This document shows, piece by piece, positions 21,996 through 34,411 of a stretch of 64,000 bases of DNA; within the stretch, counting starts at the first letter, position 1; each line of letters starts with the position of its first letter. The stretch is from Hygrophila difformis (taxonomy: Eukaryota; Streptophyta; Magnoliopsida; Lamiales; Acanthaceae). Made by a program: the position numbers and the translations under genes. The notes below the pieces were generated by a model. That model worked only from the letters and a program-made list of their open reading frames with translations, made no database searches and was not told the DNA's origin. The stretch is from contig JAOANR010000004.1 in assembly GCA_030278955.1 (NCBI GenBank), forward strand, positions 2,008,845 to 2,072,844, written 5' to 3'.

Positions 21996-23616
21996 GTGTG
22001 TAATTGTCATGTCAATCGAGCATAATTGTAAATATCATATAAGAGAATTTCACTTCCCTTGTGCAAAATCATTCTGATTGCAATGGAATCTCTTGTAATT
22101 GATATCATTCACAGTTTTAATTTTGAAATTTTGCAGTCCAAACAATTTTATTCGTGAAAAGATGTCTGCACAGTCCAAGATGAATAAGAGACTGTCAGGC
22201 CAAAAATATGCTGTGGACATACTCTGTATGTCAGCAGTGCCTCTTTACTGCTTTAAATTAAATAACCAGCGAAAATATGCATAAACCAGCTCTAAATTCA
22301 CATGTTGAATTTAGGCTTATGATTAAATTTTCAAACCTTTAAATTGGGATAATATAATTGAAGACATGCATGAAATGAATTCCTAAGGTTTTGAGCTATA
22401 AAAATTTAATGATGCGATCAGCTTATTGGGTAATAAATCTGCATGTTAGAGATTTCGATTGAATAAAATGTTAGAATTAAGTTTTGATTAAATTTGAGAA
22501 TATTGTATGACATGAATCAACCCAACCTTGTGAGATTTGAGCCATGAGTCACTTTTACTCATTCTTCTCTTTGATGTGTGAATCATTTTGATTAAAGGAA
22601 ACTAGAACTTGCAATTGGGACCGATTCAAGACCATGCCATATTCCCGAAATCGAGCATATGATCGAGGCACTTAGAAAAACCCAAATTTTTGGCCTTCTT
22701 TTGAAATCCAAACCCAAAAATATTTTCCCTTTAGGATTAACCATTTTGAGCCTTAAGCCTAATTTTTCTTTGAAACCCTCTATATTTTCCTAACCTACAA
22801 AAAGATCAAGAAATTCAAACCCAAGTGCGCAAGGATAAATTTTATCAAAGGCATTAAACTTATGATCATCAATCCATGCTAATCGGTATGTTATAAACCG
22901 ATTCAAAAAAAAAAAAAAAGTTGAACTCCATTCAACATAAATAAATTGCAAATGACAAAGCAAATTAGACATAGTCTAATGTTATGCAATAGAAGGAGAA
23001 AAGCAAAAGAAAGAAAGAAAAATATTGATGATCATAAATTTTTAAATAAAAATGCCAAGTCATGATGGAATGAACTCTTGCCACTTATTAGCCCAATAAT
23101 TTCCCTTTCCTACCTAATGTTACAACCGTATGCCCCGTTATAACCCTTGAATAAGACCTCATGATCTCGATTTGAAGAAATGAGCCGGTGGCGAGTTGGT
23201 CTGATTGCAAGCTTATGGGATAATTTAATTAAAATCGATTTTGAGCGTTCATGATTAAACACCTGATTGAGAGTGAGTGAATTTTCCGATTCTCTTATAT
23301 GTGAGGCTCTGTTTTATTGCACATGTTCATGTCATCCCTTGATTCTCATCCTTAATCTTTGCATCTTTCAAACATGATATTCATGAAGGGTTGATAATAA
23401 TGTTTGATTTGTAGGCCCGGTATAGTGAGCAAGTATCATTTTATTAAACACTGCAATCAAGGGAATTTAATACTTGTAGTTTTTGATTGTCTTATCCCAA
23501 TCCAAAAAGAATGTGATTTAAGAAGCCACGAAAATGAATTGAATATGTAGAGTCCGTGTTCTTAGGAACATTGACTCTGACTGCTCGGGGACGATCAGTA
23601 TTAAATGTGAGGATGT
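21996..23616 (+). other. 3' untranslated/internal tail of the nested element and PPT-like tract
   Basis: AT-rich and without long ORFs. The last bases (23603-23616, AAATGTGAGGATGT) are purine-rich and abut the right LTR, so they are the likely plus-strand primer. The same AAATGTGAGGATGTT string also occurs at 15151-15165 and 17549-17562 inside the element, where it has no evident role. A 15-A run is at about 22904-22919. Confidence 0.55.
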
Positions 23617-26600
23617 TGATAATGGCCAGAAATGACCATTATTTTCAATCCATTTCCGTGTCTTAAACGGGCATTTGATCGCATTCCGGTCTTACATTAA
23701 GTAAGAAAGCAGTTGAATTGGACTGATTTATGCATAATTGTAAAAATAATAAGCTGGTGTGAAAAAGGCATAAATATGTAATTTTATTACATATTTATGT
23801 TAGAAAAATCCAAAAACATGAGAAAAAGAAAAGAAAAGAAAAAGGAATGAAAAAGATGGGAAAAAGAGAGAAAAGCCCACAAAAAGAACATTTTCGGCCC
23901 ATCTAGCCCAATCCAGCAGGCCCAGGAACACCTTTGTCGCGGAAGCCCCTTTGTCGCGATGCATGGTTCCGCGACAAAGGAGGGTTCCGCGACCAAGCAA
24001 GCTCAGATGAAGAAGGAAATCAGCCAAGCCCCTTTGTCGCGATACCTTTGTCGCGATGCCCTGTTCCGCGACCAAGGTCTATTCCGCGACAAAGACACCC
24101 AATTAGAGACACCAGACCCAGTCGAGAAGCTTTGCCACATGCAGTGTGTTCTGCGACCAAACTTGGTGCTTCGAGACAAAGCTGTGATGTGTGTGATGTC
24201 TTGAGACACAATGGGCTCAAATCAAGGCCCATGGGCTTAGGGTTACATCTCTATAAATATGAGGTGTTTCCTTTGAGCAAGGGGTTGGAAGAATTTTAGA
24301 GAGAATATACATTCTTAAAGACAAGTTGGGAGCTCAGTAGTTTAGTTTAGTTTAGGGTAGTTTAGTTAGGTTTTTCTTGTATTATTTAATTCATGCATTA
24401 GTTAGATGTAGTTTATTGCACTTTGGTTAGATAGCCAGTTTTTACATCTTATTTCTTGCTCTAAACTTTCGTTTAAAGGTTTGTAATACCCAAATCATGG
24501 GTATTAACAACAACATTTAATAATATGGGAAAACATTCTTCATTTGTGTCCCAAAAATCATGAAATGGGTCTCACACCCCATGGATCTTACTGCTTTCGT
24601 TTTCTTTGGGTCATTTGATCCTTATTTTGCATTTTAATGTCACTGCTTGGTGACTTTTCTTTGGATAATGTTGCATGCTTATGGGTGATCAAGCTTAGAT
24701 TAGGGTTTCTTTAGTTTTAAGTTTGTTTTATTTCTATTATGTTCAAGCTTGTTCTAGCTAGATTCAAATTCTGTTTTGTCATTTTTGGCTTAGTTTAGCT
24801 TTTGAATCTGAAATGGGTGAGATCACACACAATGCATGCCACTGTTCCACTTTACTTTTCTGACATGTGTCCTGGACACACCTTTGTCGCGGAACAACTC
24901 TTGTCGCGGAACCACGTTCCGCGACAAAGTGATACTTTGGCGACAAAGGTGCCAAAGGATACTTGTTAGTCATCATTTTGAAACCCTTGGTCGCGAAACA
25001 ACTCTTGTCGCGGAGCCACGTTCCGCGACAAAATCTTGATTAGCGACCAAGGACCCAAATACTTGTGATTTTATTCTGGAAGGGCTTTGTCGTGAAGCAA
25101 CCTTGTCGCGGAACCACGTTCCGCGACAAGAATTATGCCCTTGTCCGATTTTCAAACCCTTTGTCGCTATGACTCCTTGTCGCAGAACCACGTTCCGCGA
25201 CAAAATTTTTGCTTAGCGACAAAGCAAACCCTAATTTTCAAAATCCCATCTCTCTCATTTCCCACCCTTTGTCGCGAAACCCTTGTCGCGGACCCATGGT
25301 CCTCGACACAAATTCTACTCCGCGACAAAGTGGCATCTTTTTGCCAAATTTTTATTCTTCATCTTCCTCATTAATCAATTGAACCTTTATAGTAATAGTT
25401 GAGGTTGAAATCCAATGATCTCAACCCATGATCACTTTGATATAAAGAATTTTGTTCAATTCCACTAAAAGACTCTTCTACAAGTAATTAGACTCCCAAG
25501 ATCTAAGCACATAATCCGGACTGTAATTAATCAATTATGGAATGAGTGATTATTTAGATATGAGGAGTAATTATGGAATCATTTCCATACCTTGCATGAG
25601 AAACCAATGTCTCTCATGCAAGATGACCCATAAATATTTTTCTTTTATTTATTTTGTCTTTTCCGTGATGTGTGAAACAGCTAATAAGGAATATATCAGA
25701 TTAATGTTGGCGGGTATTCCCATACGGATAACTAGCTCGTGGTCTGTATATTAATTATTAAATGTTATTTTGCATGGTCCGGACAGTGGTCGGTGGAAGC
25801 CTTGGCGGTTCGTCCATTCAGGATTATAATAGCTGCTCAGCTGACTCCTATCCGGATACAGTTTTCTTTTCTTCATCTTAATTTCAAGCCTGAATTTTGA
25901 GCTGTAATGTTATCAAACAATGTCGATCAACATTGCTTAAATAGTATTACAGTAAGAAACCATGTAGGTTTTTCTCTTATTTCACAGATAGTAGGGGTCT
26001 TGATGATAGCGATCACTGTTGTTAAGGTCTTCTGCTGTCTAAAATCATCCCACCTGGAATAGTCAGGACCTGGATAGCAGATGTTTGCAGTCCGGATTAT
26101 CTTGACTATTCTTGTCATCTTTTTAGCCAAAATAAATTCTTCTCAACTCCGGCTATTTCATCTCTGTGTATCAACTTCTGTCTAAACCCATCTTATATTT
26201 TGGGTTATTTTATTTTACACTTCTCTATATCCTTATGCATGATAATATTATGTACTATTGTGGTCTGAAATTATTTTGGGATCCTTCCCTTGGACACAGA
26301 AGTCTTGATTTTATAATCAGATGTCTCACACTAAATTTCCAACAAAAATTCATTCATAAAATCCGGATCTGAGTAAGGGATAAATTCCACAGTTATGACT
26401 AATTTAGATCCGGCTGGGGGTTGATTTTGGGAAAATAGAAGCAGAGTCAGCGATTAGGTCTCATCTAGACTGAAAGGATCTGTGTTTTAATTGAGAGTCT
26501 AGTACCTGATAGGGAATGGTTTTCAAACATCTATTGCTTCCCAAAATTGCTGTATGTTGGAAATCTGGTATTAAACATCACACTGAAATGGGATCTACTT

Positions 26601-28146
26601 GGATTCAATTACGGTGTGATAGATAATTCTAGAAGAACAACACATAGGCCTTGGTTATTCTCTAAGATAGGGTTGAGTTCCTTTCAACTGCTATCCTCCT
26701 CTGCCATTGCCTATTTTTGAGTCCTGAGTGAGTGCATCCGGAACGAACTAATTTATTAGTTCGTTTCATTAGTTTGTACCTCATAACCACCCGACGGGAA
26801 GTGAACACTTCAAGCGGTTTACTGAGATTAGGGAATTCTTGATCCACACCCGGTCATCCTGACTGGGGGCTTTCTTTTACTACCAGGGTCAGACTTTCAA
26901 AAACCTCCGAGTGATAGGATTTTAATTGCTTCCTTTATCGCTTTCTTTTAACTGCTTTCTTTAGAGGTCACTCGGTTGTATTGAGAGTTGTGTAACTGCT
27001 ACTAGGACTGAGAGTTAAGGGATAGTTTAGGGCTTAATTAGAATCTTTGGGGGTGACATAGGGGAATGATAGCAGTATTTGACACTTCAATAAATGATTT
27101 GTCAGGTGTTGCTTGTCCACCACAGACGGCCAACATACTCTTTCAAGGCATTGCAAAGGGGAGTTGGAAGTTGGTGGTATCTTAGAGTTTGTTTTCTTAA
27201 AGAGCATGTAAACTCTTACTGTAAGTACCTGTCTGTTAAAGGGAACATGGTATAGAGAGCATGAAAATTAGCTAACTGAAAGGATTATCCCAAGTTAAGA
27301 TCTGTGTAACAAAATGGAAGTTTAATTGTGTTTCATCTGAATCTTGTCCAATATTTATTATTTTCTTCCTGTCTCTTCTGTCTCATTTTAAATATGCTTT
27401 CTTAGAATAATTTTTAACCACTTTCTTAGAATAATTTTATTGCTTTCCTAGATTAAATTTAATTCGCTTTCTAGAATAGTTTTATCTGTTTTATTATAAT
27501 TGCTTTTATAGTCTAGTTTAATTTCTGTTGAGTAGTTGATAGTCAAAACACACACACTTGAATTGAGTAACCGAGTGGAAAATCTTAGTAAACGACATGG
27601 GCTCTGCTTCTATCGCACATCCTCCAGTGAACGATCCGGTCTTACTATAAATTACTGCAATTTTTGACACCGTGCGCTTTCGGGGGCACAGTTTCTTAAC
27701 ACGAGTAATAAAAACGTGACAACTTATTAATATATCCCTAATCACAACTCCGCCATCATAAATTGGTTTCATTAAATAAAACCTAAACCAGGATCATGAT
27801 TTTTCGGAAAATACTCATGTAGTGGAAATCTGTCAAAAGTTTCATGGCAGGGAATCTCATGGCAAGAAGTGATGAGAAGTATCATGGCACATATGCCGGG
27901 GACCCTCAGTGTGACAGGCTGAAGGTCAATCTATCCCGGCTGTACCATGAGACTTATCAACAGTTTCATGACAGAGAGGACCACAGCGCCATTTGAAAAT
28001 AAAGCACCACACTTGAGTGATAAAAAGAATAACAATCTTGATATATCCCTAAACCCCTTCCCATGAATCATAACTCTTTTCATTTAATAAACTTAACCTC
28101 GTCTATTTTAGAAAATACTCGTGTGCGGAAATTGTCAAAAGTTTCA
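23617..28146 (+). repeat. 3' LTR of the nested element
   Basis: 4530 bp, starting TGATAATGGCCAG and ending GTTTCA, nearly identical to 10448-14998. The 21-bp length difference is explained by one deletion in palindrome array B. The promoter (TATA about 24252) and arrays A' (23932-24182) and B' (24881-25331) are retained. Confidence 0.93.
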
Positions 28147-28464
28147 TTCCCTCATAGGAGTTTACCAGTATGTTCCAAGCTTCAAATGCTGTGGTACAGT
28201 TTGAGATGAGGAAGTATTGGTCGTCTGCTACAGCACTGAAGAGAGCATGTAAAGCTTTGGAATTCATGTTGGACGGGGTCTTTTCCTCTTTGCTCCAGTC
28301 ATTCATATCTTTGGGAGTGGTCACACCATCCTTAGTGACACTGGGAACAACATACTTGCCAGATCATCTATGGACATCAGGAATGACCGCATCTTGTTTT
28401 TCCAGAAAGCAAAGTTAGTCCCATCCAGTAGAGGAGGCTGATTGTAATTCCACCTTTGACTCAT
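28147..28464 (-). pseudogene. gag: Copia gag, N-terminal part
   Basis: The likely start codon is the complement of 28462-28464 (MSQRWNYNQPPLLDGTNFAF), 34 bp inside the PBS. The motif LLDGTNFAFWKNKM is the conserved start of copia gag. A frameshift near 28330-28345 moves the frame to the segment 28324-28147 (SKALHALFSAVADDQYFLISNC..., UBN2-type), which is cut after the NSYEG motif by the nested element and resumes at 10447. Confidence 0.85.
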
Positions 28465-28497
28465 CTTGCTTCAAAAGATCTCTCTCGCAAGAGTGTG

Positions 28498-28509
28498 GCT
28501 CTGATACCA
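28498..28509 (-). promoter_or_regulatory. Primer-binding site of the copia element (initiator tRNA-Met)
   Basis: The complement reads TGGTATCAGAGC, the standard plant copia PBS complementary to the 3' end of initiator tRNA-Met. It lies two bases inside the right LTR and fixes the element's orientation as minus strand. Confidence 0.92.
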
Positions 28510-28511
28510 CT

Positions 28512-29472
28512 TGTTAGGTCCACTATCTAAGCGAGGTAACTTTATGCAGAGGTTCATTGTATGTGTTTGAACACCAACAATGAACGACCAGATTACGGTA
28601 TCAAGTGTAATGTAAGCACAGCGGAATAAAATGAAGCATAAAGTAAACAGACAACACAAAAAGTTGTTGACCCAGTTCGGCCTTCGGCTTACGTCTGGGG
28701 GATACCAATCCAGGAGATTATTTCACTATGTGTATCAACAATGGTTTACAACCACACACAGTAGGTGAAATAACTTGAATGCCTTCACTCCGAACTCTAG
28801 ACGGATAGTTGTGATGACCAGCTGCTCTCTCCAGCTCTGGTATAGGCTTCCCACCTATTTCAACTCCCCAAAGCTAACCCACTTTGAGTTTCCCCTGAAG
28901 TAACCTGTGAAGCACCTCTCCTAATAAATGTGTTGAAGTCTTCTTACTGGTTTCACCTTAAGCACTCTCCTTAAATGTGTCTCAGCTTCACTAAAGGGAA
29001 CTGATGAAGAATCAGCAAACAGGAGTGCTCAAGGCTTGGCTCAATCTTACAGCAAAGGGTGGATTCTGTGAACACAAGGCTGAAGATTGAAGTGGCTTCT
29101 CTCTAAGTTGTTCTGAAAGCTTGGATGAGTTTCAGAGTGTTTCAAGAATGATAATGGTGAGAAGTATTTGCCCAAGTCTCTGAAAAATCCTTTTAAGCAA
29201 GCAGCTCTGCAGACTTGAAAGGTCACATTTCCAATTTGGGAAAGAGCCGTTGAGTTTATGTGAGGGCTTGTTCAAATCTTCTTTCCTTAATTTGGGAAGG
29301 AGTCCTGCAATGAAATATTAGTATTTCTCCTCCCAGATTAGGAAGTATCCGTTGGGGCTGAAGTCAATCTTCCAAGAATTCTTCAATATGCACCACTAGA
29401 CTGCTTACACTAATGTTCACCTATTGTGTTCTATCATCGGTTATGAACTCCTATCAAAACCTAGACTCAACA
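28512..29472 (-). repeat. Copia element LTR (5' LTR in the element's sense)
   Basis: 961 bp, beginning TGTTAGGTCC and ending CTAGACTCAACA on the plus strand, matching 3541-4512. The right-hand target duplication TTAAT follows at 29473-29477. Confidence 0.93.
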
Positions 29473-29477
29473 TTAAT

Positions 29478-32138
29478 AATGTGGTGGAATGAAGGATCGA
29501 GTTTCCAAGAATACACTCCCAACCTGTTCCAACATCTTTTCCTTAATCCTTCAAAATCTGACCAAAGTACTTAGACAATTTAGGGTTCGACTCGAATTCC
29601 ACAACTGCTCAATATAATCTTGATCACCCACGAAATGAAAATCTACGATCAATAGTTTTACATTTCGAATGAACTGTGTCTGTCTGTACTGTTACTACAC
29701 GATAAGATATCGATGTTAATAAACCATATATAGGATATGCTCTACACCCAATTCTAACATGCTACTAAATATTTTAAAAGCTAAATGCAACGTTTCCTCA
29801 CAAACGCAGCTCCAATGTTTGGATGTGTTGAGGGAAAAAAAAGAAAAGGAAAATTGATGTAGTAAAATTACAACTAACTTTTTTTTTTTTCCGTTTTCTA
29901 TTTTACATCTAAACAACATATTAATTTTTTTTTTTTTGCATAAATTTCTTTTTCTTTTTTTCTTTTTTCATCTATACTTTGTTTTCTTTTCTGTTATTAC
30001 AGTAACATCCAAACTACCCATAATAATGTAAGATCAAATCATCAATCTTTTCTTTAACCCATAAATTGGACAAAGAAATTTAAGATCCATTGACAAATCG
30101 ATCAAATTTCGTTTCACCCTTAAGTTACACCGAATGAGAAAATCAAATATATGTGGAAACTAAGCACACAAATGGTCAATCTAATGATATAATTCTTAAT
30201 CCACCAAAAAAATCATTTCACATAAGGAGTGGAAAAAGAAGTAAACTAATTAACAATATTTCCAAGTCGCCCATTCCAACCACACCAATTTGTGCATTGA
30301 CATAAGTAGGCAAATGGTGAGTAGTGACTTTTTTGATATAGAAAATACAGAGGATCGAGTAGTAATTTTATTTTGGTTTCTTCCTAGCTATATGAAGTAT
30401 GAGTATGTATTTGGCGGAAGAAATGCAAGCAAAGTGGGAATGTGGGATCCTCACCTCATTCTCCACCAGAAGAGAACCACCAGTTATTTAACTCCCGCTT
30501 TTGTCCGATGACACGTAATACTTACCACTAGTTTGTTATACTTCACTTGGGAAAAACGCGCTTTTTCTTTGGGGCCGGTTTCCGTGCAGGCCGGCTGTAG
30601 GTGCTGGCACATTCAAAAGTGATGTGTATGTGTATATGAAGTGATGTGTGAGTATAAAAAAACGATGGATGGAGGTTATGAACCAAAGACTAATAAAAAA
30701 AACAACCTACCGTCTATATATCACTTTATAAGATTTGGACATCACTTTATAAAAGGCTACACATTATTTTTAGTGTTGCCTGCACCTGCTGGCAATTGTT
30801 ATGCTATTACAGAAACCGAATTGCTTTTTCTTTACCAGCAGTGTAAAAGTCAACGGACCCAATGCATGGTTGGGGGCTTGGAGGCACTTGGACCACGTGC
30901 TACCCTACGGTTGTAGTAACTTGGACACATGCACACCTAAATACCTATGGGCTATTGGATATTCGTCGCTAAGTTTCTATAAAGGGTCGTTCTCCACGTA
31001 GAGCTGGAGTTGGAGCTATAGAGAACTATAGTTGTTGGAAGCTATAGTATCAGTTATTGTATAAGTACTCGGTAGAGATGGCTGTAGTTGTCATAAATTG
31101 TAATTTAAAGAGAAAAATTAATTAAATTTGAAAGTAGTTCGAAATCTCTCGAAAGATACGTAGCGTAGCTTCTGATTTTAGAACTTTTCGGAGCTACAAT
31201 TCACAGCTAAAGTCTTTAAAAGTTAATGTAAACAACAGGGCTATTATTTTGATATAAAATCTAAAGTTCTTCAATCTCTCAAATTCTTCCAAAAGCTACG
31301 TGCATATGTCTCAATTTTACCCGTTTGTTGGGTTTTTTTCCTCATTTTTATTTTTGCTTCACTCAAAATTCATTTTCCTTATTTTCGTCAACTTTGATTG
31401 AGCTTTTTTTCAATAGAAAAAAATTGCAGAAATTAAAATTCAACCCTTCTTTTTTCTTTTTAAGTAGATAAGAAGTTATCTATAAAAAAAAAGAAAAAGA
31501 AATTAATTTAGAGGTGAAAATAAAAAATATTTCTATCTAAAACAGATATAGTCAACGTTTTTATTAAGGCATTTCCCTGTGGGAAGACAAAGTTGCTGGT
31601 TTTAATTTTTGATGGATTTTTTTCTTTAAAACCAAGGCTCATTAAATACTACACTTTGTTAATGCCATTCCCTACATCCAAAAATTTGTAAAACTTAAAA
31701 ATGAAAAGATTTTATAGCACTTTCAGAGTATGACGACTTGTTTATTATAATTGTCTCCTCTAATCTAAAAATAAGTTATTTACAATTAGTTAGATTACCG
31801 GATGAATTTTAGTTCTAGCTATTAAATTTTCAGTTATTAAAATGAAAAATTCTGATAGTATTGCTATTTTTTTTAAAAAAAAAAAAACTTTGATGACAGA
31901 AAATTTGGTTGATAAACCTCAAATTCGGTCTTTATTTAGGTTAGAGACAAAATTTACAATGGAAACTTATTAGTTACCGAAGGTTTTTATTTTAAAGATC
32001 AAATTGGGTATCGAAAATAAAAGTTTGTGTTTGTGAAAGGTAGGACCGACAATATCTCTACTAGCTAGCTAGTATTGAACGTCTATATACCATCTGTGCT
32101 AAATATACCTAAACATTAAAAAGTTAAAAAATAAAATA
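29478..32138. other. AT-rich spacer without a recognisable gene
   Basis: Homopolymer tracts (poly-T near 29880 and 29926, A/T runs near 31450 and 31870) and short meaningless open frames. A segment rich in AGCTATAG/TAGCTCC-type words at 31000-31310 resembles a MITE interior, like 57911-58227, but no clear ends were found. Confidence 0.5.
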
Positions 32139-32380
32139 CTCCCTCCGGTTTTAAAATTTTCTACGGACCTACAGTGCACGCAGTCCAATGTACATTTTTA
32201 ACCATTAATAACGCAAGTTCAGTACAAGTAAAAATTTTAAAAGTTCGATATTTAAAAACTACAAGACGTGACGAATCTAACGAAATCACACTTGGCTATA
32301 TTTTAACTTGAATAACTATGATAAAACTTTAAATCAAAGTATGTGCATGAACAGTAACAAAAACTCCTATGGAGCAAGTA
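32139..32380. mobile_element. Decayed Stowaway-like MITE (left end clear)
   Basis: CTCCCTCCGGTTTTAAAA follows a TA at 32137-32138 and the interior resembles the Stowaway at 56278 (words such as AATGTACATTTTTA and GACGAATCTAACG). The right end near 32370-32380 (AACTCCTATGGAG) is degenerate. Confidence 0.45.
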
Positions 32381-32392
32381 AAAAGAACAGAG

Positions 32393-32396
<4 letters not shown>

Positions 32397-32467
<71 letters not shown>
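32397..32467. repeat. (AAT)n microsatellite
   Basis: About 23 uninterrupted AAT/TAA units. A poly-Asn open frame across it is an artefact. Confidence 0.97.
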
Positions 32468-32471
<4 letters not shown>

Positions 32472-32616
32472 GAAACGGTTAAATGTCAAATAAAACAAGA
32501 TCTACATGAACAAGGGTTGATGACTTACCCTAGTGGTCAAGTCCTCTGTCTCCCATCAAATTAGTCTCTTATATAAACTCTAGTAGTTAATAAATAACAA
32601 GTTTCAATCGCAAATT

Positions 32617-33848
32617 GGAAAAAAGGATAAATAGGTCCTTTTTCTTTTCAAAAAATTCAAATCAGTCATTTTTCTATTTTATTACCAAAACAGTCATCTA
32701 CAAATGCTAATTATGTTCAAATCAGTCCTTTTTTCACTAATTATATTCTAATTGCTGACGTGGCAATGGTTTTAATTTAAACCTGACATGTGTGCATAAT
32801 ATTAGTCCTTTTTCTTTTATCTTTTGCCAATTCAGTCCTAAATTTTTATTTTGTTCTATTTAGTCCTCTACCCCAATCACTCATTTTTATATTAATTGAC
32901 CTCAAACCTTTCAAATTATTTCATTTTAGGCCCAGAACCTTAATTTTTTTATTATTACTAATACATTTATCAAATAAATGCCCAACATACTTCCGTAAAT
33001 AAAATTAAATACCAAACCTCATACATTGGGTTTGACCGCCTTGTTACCGGTCTTCGAAGTTCCGAATTTTACGGACTCTCTCTAACCACCCGACCGTAAC
33101 GATGGTTCATTGGTTCTGGTTTCCTTCAGCAACAATCAGCACAATCATACTTTGTGGACAATAAAATTCAGGCTATTTTTTTTAATATTTTTAATAATAT
33201 TAATATTTTTCAATAAAACCAAGGCTTCCTGTATCCATAATCTTCCAAAAATTCAAGTTAAATCATTTACTCAAATATTGCTACATCCTAATTAAGGTAG
33301 GACGCAAAGTAAGATTCTGTTGATTGTTACTGAAGGAAACCAAAACCAATGAACAATCGGTTGCGGTCGAGTGGTTATTAGAGAGAGTCCGTAAAATTCC
33401 GGTACTTGAAAGACCCGATAACAAAGCAGTCGAACCCAATATATGAGGTTTGGTGTTTAATTTTATTTATGGAAGTATGTTGTGCATTTATTTGATAAAT
33501 GGATTGGTAATAATAAAAAATTTAAGGTTCTGGGCCTAAAATGAAATAATTTGAAAGGTTTGAGGCCAATTAATATAAAAATGAGTGATTGGGGTAGAGG
33601 ACTAAATAGAACAAAATAAAAGTTTAGGACTGAATTGGCAAAAGATAAAAGAAAAAGGACTAATATTATGCACACGTGTCAGGTTTAAATTAAAATCCTT
33701 GCCACGTCAGCAATTAGAATATAATTAGTGAAAAAAGGACTGATTTGAACATAATTAGCATTTGTAGAGGACTGTTTTGGTAATAAAATAGAAAAAGGAC
33801 TGATTTGAATTTTTTTAAAAGAAAAATAACCTATTTATCCTTTTTTCC
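32617..33848. mobile_element. Foldback MULE-type element with perfect 10-bp target duplication
   Basis: ATCGCAAATT occurs at 32607-32616 and 33849-33858, exactly flanking a 1232-bp unit that starts GGAAAAAAGGATAAAT and ends ATTTATCCTTTTTTCC. The two arms (about 32617-33150 and 33311-33848) are long inverted repeats of about 530 bp with few mismatches around a loop of about 160 bp. The 10-bp target duplication and very long arms fit a non-autonomous Mutator-like or foldback element. Identical 70-codon open frames on opposite strands in the two arms are a consequence of the symmetry, not genes. Confidence 0.85.
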
Positions 33849-33858
33849 ATCGCAAATT

Positions 33859-34411
33859 CAACACTAACATTTTTACTAATTGATTTTGGAATATAACAAC
33901 CAAATTTTCCATTCATGGAAATAGAAATTTTTTCCAATAGAAATTGACGATAATTCTCGAATATTTTGTTGAAGTCGTGCGGGAAAAAGAAATTAAGCAT
34001 TATATTCTATGCTTCTCCAACATATATATTACATATAATTATATTTTAATTTTTAATTGATTTGAGTATTAACTTATAGAAGGGATTATAATCCCATTTT
34101 ACGGGGTTTCATGCATTTAGTCATTAATATTGAAACTTTTTTCCAAAGTCACTGTGTCTGTATTTGTATATTTGTGAAGAAAATAAGATATACAGTATAC
34201 AGTTTCTTTTCTTCAAAAAAAAAAAAACTCTTCCCAAAACTCACATCACGGTCGTGAAATTAATTAACTACATTTGTTAGTGCATACAATTCAATTACAG
34301 TACAACCATTTTAAGAGTATATATATGCCAACATCACAAAAAGTATATACCACATCACATAAAATATCTATTTCATCAAACAAAATATATCTCACATCAC
34401 ATATGTTAGGG
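33859..34411. other. AT-rich spacer without a recognisable gene
   Basis: No domain or repeat boundary recognised. Several ACATCACA/CATCACAT words near 34320-34400 precede the next element. Confidence 0.5.

Larger units (their letters stand above)
10448..28146 (+). mobile_element. Non-autonomous giant-LTR retrotransposon (Athila/Tat-like) carrying a novel spliced gene
   Basis: A 17.7-kb element with 4551- and 4530-bp LTRs (TGATAATGG...GTTTCA), 5-bp TTCCC target duplications, a tRNA-Asp-type PBS and a PPT-like purine-rich stretch before the right LTR. The very long LTRs and this PBS are typical of Athila/Tat-group Ty3/gypsy elements. The 8.6-kb interior lacks any recognisable gag CCHC knuckle, protease DTG, YVDD reverse transcriptase, RNase H or integrase motif. 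It holds a palindrome array, an internal promoter, a 1.5-kb intron and two large ORFs. The LTRs differ by about 27 substitutions plus one 21-bp indel by eye (roughly 0.6%), so insertion is recent and the element must have been mobilised in trans. Confidence 0.88.
3541..29472 (-). mobile_element. Ty1/copia (Sirevirus-like) LTR retrotransposon, split by a nested element
   Basis: The unit is flanked by 5-bp direct repeats TTAAT (3536-3540 and 29473-29477) and bounded by two LTRs with TG...CA ends. Coding runs on the minus strand: right LTR, tRNA-Met PBS, gag, protease, integrase, env-like ORF, polypurine tract, left LTR. The order protease-integrase and the HHCC plus D,D,E integrase are copia-type. 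The long gag with coiled coil and the extra ORF at the 3' side suggest the Sirevirus (SIRE/Maximus) lineage. Reverse transcriptase and RNase H are absent. A second LTR element (10448-28146) is inserted in gag. By eye the two LTRs differ at roughly twenty positions per 960 bp plus two small indels, so this is the older of the two insertions. Confidence 0.9.

Noticed and set aside
30540..30870. Possible MITE with CTGCACCTGCTGG-like ends
   Set aside because: Similarity between the proposed ends is short and no target duplication was seen.
32308..32493. Poly-asparagine open frame
   Set aside because: Translation of an (AAT)n microsatellite.
32790..33675. Two nearly identical 70-codon frames on opposite strands
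   Set aside because: Produced by the inverted arms of the foldback element; low-complexity hydrophobic sequence with no homology seen.
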